From Akkermansiaceae bacterium (lineage in GTDB: Bacteria; Verrucomicrobiota; Verrucomicrobiia; Verrucomicrobiales; Akkermansiaceae): 8,429 bases of DNA. The DNA lies in assembly GCA_023301645.1 (NCBI GenBank), contig JALZUH010000129.1, positions 1-8,429 on the forward strand, given 5' to 3'. The position numbers were made by a program, and so were the translations under genes. Position 1 is the first letter of the stretch; each line of letters opens with the position of its first letter. Positions 1-6,113 of the stretch are shown here, in pieces. Below the pieces are notes generated by a model. That model did no database searches, was not told where the DNA came from, and saw only the letters and a program-made list of their open reading frames with translations.

Positions 1-105
1 GAGGAGCGCAGTCAGCTAGCGCTGAAGCAAGGTGCATTTGCCGAAGCAAATTTCATCACCCCCTACTACGACATCCTACAGCAATGGTCAGCCAATTGCA
101 TCTAA
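1..105 (+). CDS. mesX: MesX-type DUF1852 protein, C-terminal 34 residues (partial)
   Basis: Frame 1 is open from the window edge to TAA at 103-105. The 34 visible residues begin EERSQLALKQGAFAEANF and end with QQWSAN followed by two residues. I recognise this as the usual C-terminus of DUF1852 proteins, which end in an EERS-LA--QG-FAE--FI-PY----EQW-AN pattern. DUF1852 is MesX, the partner protein that MesD-type methionine synthases need; in characterised bacteria the pair also needs oxygen. MesX is a putative oxygenase, so it probably acts in the cytoplasm to supply the methyl group or prepare the methyl donor. The next gene encodes MesD after a 60-bp gap, which strongly supports the call because the two genes are typically adjacent. 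Only about a tenth of the protein is present, so no catalytic residues can be checked. Confidence 0.8.
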   Translation, partial: EERSQLALKQGAFAEANFITPYYDILQQWSANCI

Positions 106-165
106 TCTAGCCCCCTACTCTCGCACTAACCCTCATTCCAAAACCTTTTAAACAACGAAATAACA

Positions 166-1197
166 ATGAACACACTACTACCCACTTCGACAGCAGGAAG
201 CCTACCTAAGCCATCTTGGCTCGCAGAGCCTGAAACACTATGGTCACCATGGAAAATAGAAGGAAACGAGCTCAGTGATGCAAAAAAAGACGCCCTACGC
301 ATCACCCTACAAGAGCAGCATCACGCCGGCATCGACATCGTCAGTGACGGCGAGCAGACACGTCAGCACTTCGTCACCACTTTCATTGAAAACCTCGACG
401 GAGTTGACTTCGACAAGCGCCGAATCGTCAAGATTCGTGACCGCTACGAAGCCAGCGTGCCAACTGTCGTAGGGCCAGTGAGCCGCCCCAGATCAGTCTT
501 CGTAGAAGATGCTAAATTCCTACGAAGCCAGACCGACCAGCCTATCAAATGGGCACTTCCTGGTGCAATGACCATGGTCGACACCCTGTATGATGCCCAC
601 TATCAGAGTCGCGAGAAGCTCGCCTGGGAATTTGCAAAAATTCTCAATGAAGAAGCGCTAGCACTAGAGGCTGTGGGCGTTGATATCATCCAATTTGACG
701 AGCCAGCATTTAATGTCTTCTTTGAGGAGGTCAATGACTGGGGCATTGCCTGCTTAGAAAGAGCTATTGAAGGGCTCAAGTGCGAGACAGCTGTCCACAT
801 CTGCTATGGATACGGAATCAAGGCGAATACAGAGTGGAAGAAAACACTAGGCAACCAATGGCGACAGTATGAAGAGATTTTCCCCATGCTCCAAAAGTCC
901 AGCATTGATATCGTCTCCCTAGAATGCCACTGCTCTCACGTCCCCATCGAGCTCATCGAACTCATTCGTGGAAAAAAAGTAATGGTAGGAGCCATTGATG
1001 TCGCCAATAATGACATCGAAACACCTGAAGAAGTAGCCGCCACACTTCGAGAAGCACTCAAGTATGTCGATGCTGATAAACTCTACCCCTGCACGAACTG
1101 TGGCATGACACCTCTCTCACGTGAAGTCGCTAGAGGGAAACTCAACGCACTACGAGCAGGTGCTGAAATCATAAGAAAGGAACTTACCAGTCTCTAG
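166..1197 (+). CDS. mesD: MesD-type folate-independent methionine synthase (core-MetE fold)
   Basis: A 343-aa cytoplasmic protein equivalent to the C-terminal catalytic barrel of MetE (full-length MetE is about 750 aa), without the N-terminal folate-binding half. It should methylate homocysteine to methionine. Visible features are an N-terminal TSTAGSLPKP segment (residues 7-16), SDGEQTR (60-66), and QFDEP (177-181), which matches the MetE IDEP motif. The predicted zinc and homocysteine ligands are H211 and C213 (HIC), E253 (SLECHCS) and C312 (TNCGM), the same H-x-C...E...C set as in MetE. I choose MesD over the other short MetE-like families (core-MetE, MesA, MesB, MesC) because a DUF1852/MesX tail lies directly upstream. 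The physiological methyl donor of MesD is not known; it need not be methyl-tetrahydrofolate. The ATG at 166 places the conserved N-terminus correctly. There is no clear ribosome-binding site. A permease gene follows 8 bp after the stop. Confidence 0.85.
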   Translation: MNTLLPTSTAGSLPKPSWLAEPETLWSPWKIEGNELSDAKKDALRITLQEQHHAGIDIVSDGEQTRQHFVTTFIENLDGVDFDKRRIVKIRDRYEASVPTVVGPVSRPRSVFVEDAKFLRSQTDQPIKWALPGAMTMVDTLYDAHYQSREKLAWEFAKILNEEALALEAVGVDIIQFDEPAFNVFFEEVNDWGIACLERAIEGLKCETAVHICYGYGIKANTEWKKTLGNQWRQYEEIFPMLQKSSIDIVSLECHCSHVPIELIELIRGKKVMVGAIDVANNDIETPEEVAATLREALKYVDADKLYPCTNCGMTPLSREVARGKLNALRAGAEIIRKELTSL

Positions 1198-1205
1198 ACA
1201 CGCCG

Positions 1206-2036
1206 ATGAATATCATTGAATACATTACAGCGAATTTGCCCGAATTTTTGAGCCTAGTAGCCACTGGGGTCTTCGCGGGGATCCTCGCTGGATTATTAGG
1301 TGTGGGGGGCGGCATCGTTGTCGTCCCTGTGCTCTTCTTTCTTTTTCAAAGCCTCGGCGTATCAGCAGAATCAGCCATGCTGGTAGCTACTGCGACCTCA
1401 CTGGCCACCATCGTGCCCACATCCATAAGCTCGATCCGATCACACCGTAAGCGAGGGAACATTGACCTCCCACTCCTCAAGCGCTGGGCACCCTATATCC
1501 TCTTCGGAGTCATTACGGGTAGCTGGTTAGTGACGAGGATTGATGGTGGCTGGTTAACTATATTATTTGGACTAGTAGCCAGTTTATCAGCGCTCAACAT
1601 CTTACTCAGAAAGAATAAACCAGCACCCTTCAGCCAACTTCCCGGCATGGTCGGGCAATCAGCTATCGGATTGTCCATTGGCTTTTTCAGCTCAATGATC
1701 GGTATTGGAGGAGGAACGATCTCAGTGCCTCTGCTTTCCATTTATAACTACCCAGCTCACAAGGCAGTGGGCACTGCAGCTGCTATAGGGCTCATCATCT
1801 CACTACCGGGCGCACTCACCATGCTACTAATCGGCAGCACGCCTGTCGATGCACCAGCGGGCACCCGTGGCCTAGTCAATCTTACAGGATTTCTAACCAT
1901 CACGCCTTTAACCGTCCTCTTTGCCCCTGTAGGTGTTTTGATAGGATCTAAGCTCAATAACCAAACGCTAAAGAAAGTATTTGCCGTCGTCCTACTCATT
2001 ACAGGTGTTCGCATGCTCCTTGAGCATTTCATATAA
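1206..2036 (+). CDS. TauE/SafE (DUF81) family membrane permease
   Basis: A 276-aa integral inner-membrane protein. Hydrophobic segments lie near residues 15-48, 57-75, 96-110, 115-134, 150-178, 188-211, 225-247 and 255-272, consistent with the eight or so helices of the family. It has the family's internal duplication: each half carries a glycine-rich loop, LGVGGGIVVVP (31-41) and GIGGGTISVP (166-175). TauE/SafE proteins move small anions and sulfur compounds such as sulfite, sulfoacetate or organosulfonates, but specificity cannot be read from sequence. The start lies 8 bp after the mesD stop, so co-transcription and probably translational coupling are expected. I infer a role linked to the MesX/MesD reaction: importing the methyl donor or exporting its sulfur-containing residue. 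A general sulfite exporter placed there by chance is the alternative. The last codons belong to a tandem repeat that continues past the stop. Confidence 0.85.
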   Translation: MNIIEYITANLPEFLSLVATGVFAGILAGLLGVGGGIVVVPVLFFLFQSLGVSAESAMLVATATSLATIVPTSISSIRSHRKRGNIDLPLLKRWAPYILFGVITGSWLVTRIDGGWLTILFGLVASLSALNILLRKNKPAPFSQLPGMVGQSAIGLSIGFFSSMIGIGGGTISVPLLSIYNYPAHKAVGTAAAIGLIISLPGALTMLLIGSTPVDAPAGTRGLVNLTGFLTITPLTVLFAPVGVLIGSKLNNQTLKKVFAVVLLITGVRMLLEHFI

Positions 2037-2080
2037 ATCCTTGAGCATTTCATGTAGCTCCTTGAGCATCTTCATATAAA
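2017..2080 (+). repeat. Three-copy ~21-bp tandem repeat spanning the permease stop codon
   Basis: Three units sharing the core TCCTTGAGCATTTCAT lie head to tail at 2017-2037 (21 bp), 2038-2057 (20 bp) and 2059-2080 (22 bp, with one extra C). The first unit encodes the last permease residues LEHFI and the TAA stop. Read in the same frame, the second unit gives LEHFM and TAG, and the third gives LEHLHI without a stop. The arrangement looks like slippage-type duplication of the gene's 3' end. Unit 1 also contains a short hairpin, ATGCTC-CTT-GAGCAT (2013-2027). Confidence 0.85.
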
Positions 2081-2536
2081 GCAACTGACCACTGAGAGCT
2101 CCCCCCCCTCGGCTAACGCTACGCTCTATGAAAATCACAGTCACAATTACACTCGGGGCCTTGAGACGCGGGGTAACTCTTCAGAAAGATCACAACTCCC
2201 TCAAAAAACTCACCATTACATAGGCAACGGCACGACACTAGCTGCGATACAGCTCCATACCTGAGCACGTGCAAATGAATTCAAAACAGCAATTCATCTC
2301 TTTATCGAATTCAGATACATAACTTTCCCGCCTCTTAATTAGTTAAAACACAAGATTAAAGCATTTCATTAAAAGGCACTCTCTCAGCACTAAAAACTGA
2401 TACTAAAGAGCAAATAATTCTATCATAAAAACCATTGATAGAATTAACTCAACCCCAACGTAATCAGATCTAACTGATTTCATATCTCAACTATATTCAG
2501 CAACCTACAGCCACACTTCAAGTCGCACTTTCCAAG
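2081..2536. other. Long non-coding interval upstream of the beta-helix gene
   Basis: About 455 bp with no credible gene on either strand. It holds a run of eight C (2101-2108), a 31-codon ATG frame at 2128-2223 without family resemblance, a 7-bp inverted repeat ATGAATT/AATTCAT (2275-2281 and 2291-2297), and a strong 11-bp inverted repeat listed separately. From about 2280 onward it becomes AT-rich, as expected for a promoter and leader region of the gene at 2537. I recognise no tRNA, riboswitch or insertion-sequence end. Confidence 0.6.
2415..2446. promoter_or_regulatory. 11-bp perfect inverted repeat, candidate operator or leader hairpin
   Basis: The arms TAATTCTATCA (2415-2425) and TGATAGAATTA (2436-2446) are exact reverse complements separated by 10 bases. 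Arm centres are 21 bp apart, two helical turns, which suits a dimeric DNA-binding regulator. The site lies about 90 bp before the beta-helix gene start. No T-tract follows, so a terminator is less likely. A smaller 6-bp inverted repeat, AATCAG/CTGATT, follows at 2462-2479. The regulator is unknown, and no regulator gene is present in the window. Confidence 0.5.
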
Positions 2537-4777
2537 ATGAATAAGAAAACAACCTGTGTAGCAACCCTATCTGCACTTTTATCCATCTTCTTGATTACTA
2601 TCTTCACGGCCAGCTGTTCTGAGAAAAACGAGCAACTCTCCGCTAAATCGAGTCCTATTCAAAAAGCTGATTTTCACATCTCACCCAGCGGCTCAGATAC
2701 TTGGTCAGGAACGCTCCCAGAACCCGCAGCAGACAAAAGCGACGGCCCATTTGCCACACTCCAAAGAGCCAAAGATGCGGTAAGATCACTCAAAGAACGC
2801 AAAAAGAGCGACATCCTTGTATACATCCACGGAGGAACCTACCAGCTCAGCAAAACCGTCGTATTTAACCTCAGCGACTCTGGCAGTAAAGACGCCACCA
2901 TCACCTACGCCGCCTACCCCGGTGAGACACCCATCTTCACATCAGCGCAGATCGTTAGAAATCTCAAGCCCTTCACGGGCAAACTCAAGGGTCTACCAAA
3001 AGCAGCCCAAGGCAAGATACTTGTCGCTGACGTTTCAAATATAAAGGAAGACTTCCTCACCCTCTACGACGACCAAGGCCTCCTACCCAGAGCCCGCTCA
3101 GCAGGCTTTATCACTGAGAAAAAGGGCAATGGGCGCGATCACTTCTTATACCCAAAAAACCAATTCAAAAACCTAGCCCGTGCTACTGATGCTGAAATCA
3201 TCGTCAGACCTCACCACGCGTGGATTGTAAACATTCTCCCCATCACATCTGCCGATGCCCAAACCAGCCGAGCTCAAACCAGCATCGAAGCCACCTATTC
3301 GATGAATCAGCTCCACTTCCTACCCGAGACACCCAATGCTTGGATAGAAAACATCATCGACGAGCTCGATCAGCCAGGCGAATGGGTGCTCAATACCAAG
3401 GAGCAAAAACTCTACCTCTGGCCACGCAGCCAGTCTGATATTTTCGCCCCTCAGCTCAATGAACTCATCCGCATCGAAGGTGAGATTCACCTAGAAGAAT
3501 CGACAGACACACCTGCCACCCACATTCAGCTCAGTGGACTCACCTTCAAACACGCCAAAAGATACCAACTCGCCAAAGACGACGCAGGACTCCAGCACGA
3601 CTGGGATATGTTTGATAAAGACAATGCCCTACTCCGACTCCGAGGCACAGCCCACTGCACCATTGATCGGTGTCATTTCCTCCACAGTGGCAGTGGCGCC
3701 ATTCGCGTCGACCTCCACGGCCAAGAAAACACCTTATCCAATAACCACATCGAGCACATCGGAGGCGGAGGCATCCTTCTCGCCGGCTACGGACCAGGCA
3801 CCAAGGACGTCAGCAAAAACAACCTCATCTACAATAACCGCATCCACCATGTAGGCGAAGTCTACTGGCACTCCCCCGGTATCTTCATCTGGCAAAGTGG
3901 TAATAACCGCATTGCCAACAACCTCATCCATGACACCGATTACACAGGACTCATCCTATCTGGCTGCATGACAGACTTCATCGCTAAAAAAGGACGTGAG
4001 CTAGGTAGAACGGTAAGAAGACACGAAATCGGCAAACTCAAAAAAGGCTACACACACGAAGACATTCATCCATACCTGCACTCACATGACAACATCATCG
4101 AATACAACGAGATCCACAATGTGATGAAAAAACTCGGTGACGGCAATGCCATCTACGTGCGAGGAGCTGGAGCTAATAACATCATACGCCGTAATTACAT
4201 TCACCATCTAATAACACCGATGATCATGCAATGTGCTATCAGAACCGACGGCGGGCAAAGGGACACACTCATCGCCGAGAACCTCATCTACAAATGCAGC
4301 TCACAGGGAATGATGCTCAAGCTCAACAACCGCTTCGAAAACAACATCATTGCAGACATCATCTCCCCCCCACGCGGATACTACCTCTCCGTCCGTGAAG
4401 GCCCCATGACAGGAGCCACAATCAAGCGCAACATCTTCTATTCATCCAATGAAGTAAGCGAATACATCAGTGAACTCGAAGCCAAAGGTAAAGCGCTCAA
4501 TGAAGACCGTCGCGGCAGGGAACTAGCCAGAGCCAAAGACGCGGATACCGATCGAAATATCTACTTTAGTAAGGCAAACCACCAGCAAGGCAAAGACATG
4601 CTCAGCAAGCAAAGGGCTGACGGTGTTGATATCCACAGTGCGGCCGTTGACCCCTTATTTGTCGACCCAGATCACGGCGACTTCCGCTTTCAGCCAGGCT
4701 CACCTGCCATCCAAATGGGCATCACCCCGATTGACTTCAGTAAAATCGGCCTCCGAGACATCACCCATGCAGAGTAA
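2537..4777 (+). CDS. Exported right-handed beta-helix protein, GH141-like, probable lipoprotein
   Basis: A 746-aa protein. The N-terminus has lysines at 3-4, a hydrophobic stretch (8-23) and TASC with C27, a likely but imperfect lipobox, so it is probably exported and lipid-anchored. The mature N-terminus has the HISPSGSDTWSGT segment (47-59), GPFATLQRAKDAVR (70-83) and HGGTYQL (98-104), an opening typical of GH141-like beta-helix enzymes. Residues of about 180-315 resemble the family's insertion domain, ending PGEWVLNTKEQKLYLWP (280-296). Asn-rich coil repeats (NNHIEHIG, YNNRIHHVG, ANNLIHDTD, YNEIHNV, RRNYIHHL, ENLIYKC) run through about 370-605. The C-terminus, DPLFVDP...FRFQPGSPAI, is common in such proteins. 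D535 and D571 are plausible catalytic acids but are not aligned here. The role is probably cleavage of a complex plant or algal polysaccharide; a lyase or non-catalytic glycan binder is possible. It stands alone, without SusC/D-like, sulfatase or transporter genes. Confidence 0.75.
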   Translation: MNKKTTCVATLSALLSIFLITIFTASCSEKNEQLSAKSSPIQKADFHISPSGSDTWSGTLPEPAADKSDGPFATLQRAKDAVRSLKERKKSDILVYIHGGTYQLSKTVVFNLSDSGSKDATITYAAYPGETPIFTSAQIVRNLKPFTGKLKGLPKAAQGKILVADVSNIKEDFLTLYDDQGLLPRARSAGFITEKKGNGRDHFLYPKNQFKNLARATDAEIIVRPHHAWIVNILPITSADAQTSRAQTSIEATYSMNQLHFLPETPNAWIENIIDELDQPGEWVLNTKEQKLYLWPRSQSDIFAPQLNELIRIEGEIHLEESTDTPATHIQLSGLTFKHAKRYQLAKDDAGLQHDWDMFDKDNALLRLRGTAHCTIDRCHFLHSGSGAIRVDLHGQENTLSNNHIEHIGGGGILLAGYGPGTKDVSKNNLIYNNRIHHVGEVYWHSPGIFIWQSGNNRIANNLIHDTDYTGLILSGCMTDFIAKKGRELGRTVRRHEIGKLKKGYTHEDIHPYLHSHDNIIEYNEIHNVMKKLGDGNAIYVRGAGANNIIRRNYIHHLITPMIMQCAIRTDGGQRDTLIAENLIYKCSSQGMMLKLNNRFENNIIADIISPPRGYYLSVREGPMTGATIKRNIFYSSNEVSEYISELEAKGKALNEDRRGRELARAKDADTDRNIYFSKANHQQGKDMLSKQRADGVDIHSAAVDPLFVDPDHGDFRFQPGSPAIQMGITPIDFSKIGLRDITHAE

Positions 4778-4811
4778 TCCCCCATTCCTCTGCCGCCTGA
4801 TCAACTAAGAA

Positions 4812-4837
4812 TCATCGCTACAAATCAGTAGCGATGA
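4812..4837 (+). terminator. Hairpin after the beta-helix gene, candidate terminator
   Basis: TCATCGCTAC (4812-4821) pairs perfectly with GTAGCGATGA (4828-4837) across a 6-base loop, AAATCA. It starts 35 bp after the stop codon. An AT-rich stretch follows (ATGTATTATAAAT) rather than a clean T-run, so it could end transcription or protect the 3' end. Its position between two unrelated genes supports the terminator reading. Confidence 0.55.
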
Positions 4838-4956
4838 ATGTATTATAAATATTCGACGAGTGATTTGTGCAGTATACTGGCTTCAATTCAAACGAATAAG
4901 ATGATGTTTAAATTCGCGCTTCCCTTCGCCGAAAAACCCACACATATTGCCCGCAT

Positions 4957-5991
4957 ATGATGACTTCTAGAGAACGTTTCCTTGCCTCTCTCCGCCGTGA
5001 GCCTACCGACCAGACTCCACTCTGGGTAATGCGTCAAGCAGGCCGCTACCTACCTGAATATCGTGCCCTTAAGGAGAAATACACCTTCACAGAAATGGTG
5101 AAGTCACCCGAGCTCGCCACAGAAGTTACCCTGCAACCCCTCAAGCGCTACCCACTGGATGCAGCGATCATTTTCTCCGACATTCTCATCATACCAGAAG
5201 CTCTTGGTCAGCCCTACCACTTCCGTGAAGGTGGCGGTATCGGCATGGACTACCTACTCGACTCCGAGGCGAAGATCGACGCCCTCGATGCATCCGACAT
5301 CGAAGAAAAGCTCGCCTACCTACCAGCAGCACTCCGCATGACACGCGCAGAAATCGGTGAAGACAAGACTCTACTCGGCTTCGGTGGTTCACCATGGACA
5401 CTCGCTGCCTACATGACTGAAGGTGGTTCACTCAAGGATCTAGCTTCCCTCAAGTCACTCTACTACTCTGAGCCCGCTGTGTTTGAGAAATTGATGGAAA
5501 AAGTCACCAACTCCGTCATCGACCTCTTTAGGATGAAAATTGCCGCCGGAGTCGACGCCCTGCAAATCTTCGACTCAGCAGGAGCCTTCTGCCCAGCTGA
5601 CCATTACGAAAACATGTCGCTTAAGTGGATCAAACGCATCATCGCAGCCATGCCTGAGGACTTCCCTATCGTCATCTTTGCCAAAGGAATGGCACACCAA
5701 AAAAGCGCTCTCACCAGCACAGGGGCACGTATGCTCAGTGTGGACTGGACAATAGACCTCCCTAGCTACTACGACAGCCTGCCCGACAATGTAGCCGTCC
5801 AAGGTAACCTCGACCCCCTCATCCTATCAGCGACTGGAGAGATCACACGCCGTGAAACACTCAGACTACTTGAAAAAATGAAAGGCCGCCATGGGCACAT
5901 TCTCAACCTAGGCCACGGCATCCTCCCCTCAGCCAAGCCTGAGAACATGGAGATACTCTGCCAAACCGTCGCCGAATTCGGACAAGGATAA
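4957..5991 (+). CDS. hemE: Uroporphyrinogen III decarboxylase
   Basis: A 344-aa cytoplasmic enzyme of normal family length. It removes four carboxyl groups from uroporphyrinogen III to give coproporphyrinogen III in heme synthesis, without a cofactor. All family hallmarks are present: MRQAGRYLPEYR (25-36, with R26 and R30 for substrate carboxylates), FSDIL (73-77, with D75 the expected catalytic aspartate), GGSPWTLAAYMTEG (143-156, with Y152), IFDSAGAF (204-211, with S207), SVDWTIDLP (261-269), QGNLDP (282-287) and LNLGHGILP (316-324, with H320). Two adjacent ATG codons (4957 and 4960) could start translation; SRERFLASLRREP then aligns with the usual N-terminus either way. No ribosome-binding site is evident. 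It is flanked by hairpins on both sides and is probably transcribed alone. No other heme gene is in the window. Confidence 0.97.
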   Translation: MMTSRERFLASLRREPTDQTPLWVMRQAGRYLPEYRALKEKYTFTEMVKSPELATEVTLQPLKRYPLDAAIIFSDILIIPEALGQPYHFREGGGIGMDYLLDSEAKIDALDASDIEEKLAYLPAALRMTRAEIGEDKTLLGFGGSPWTLAAYMTEGGSLKDLASLKSLYYSEPAVFEKLMEKVTNSVIDLFRMKIAAGVDALQIFDSAGAFCPADHYENMSLKWIKRIIAAMPEDFPIVIFAKGMAHQKSALTSTGARMLSVDWTIDLPSYYDSLPDNVAVQGNLDPLILSATGEITRRETLRLLEKMKGRHGHILNLGHGILPSAKPENMEILCQTVAEFGQG

Positions 5992-6004
5992 AGACAAAAC
6001 AAGC

Positions 6005-6030
6005 CAGATCATTGCTAGTGCAATGATCTG
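6005..6030 (+). terminator. Strong hairpin after hemE, probable terminator
   Basis: CAGATCATTGC (6005-6015) pairs perfectly with GCAATGATCTG (6020-6030), an 11-bp stem with a four-base TAGT loop, starting 13 bp after the hemE stop. The only T-run, five T at 6052-6056, is more than 20 bp downstream. It therefore lacks the classical intrinsic-terminator tail but has the expected position and strength. Confidence 0.65.
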
Positions 6031-6113
6031 CGACTGGTTACTCAAGCTGTATTTTTCTCAATTTTACGCTTACCAGTAAGCTGAAATCTGTTTATAGATT
6101 CTCAATCATTCTT

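Noticed and set aside
166..1197. Truncated MetE pseudogene
   Set aside because: The short length is normal for MesD and core-MetE proteins, all metal ligands are intact, and the MesX tail upstream explains the architecture.
2128..2223. 31-codon ATG frame in the intergenic region beginning MKITVTITLG
   Set aside because: Short, with no ribosome-binding site and no recognisable family. It starts after a C-rich stretch and ends without context, so it is within chance expectation.
4873..4878. TATACT, a -10-like box upstream of hemE
   Set aside because: The hexamer is good, but there is no convincing -35 box at 16-18 bp, so it remains only a candidate.
5189..5802. Antisense open frames across hemE and similar ones across the other genes
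   Set aside because: They mirror conserved genes on the + strand, and their translations have no recognisable domains.
6093..6098. Possible -10 box TATAGA with TTACCA (6070-6075) 17 bp upstream, before the secretin gene
   Set aside because: Only about four of six bases match in each box, and the region is AT-rich. Too weak to list as a promoter.
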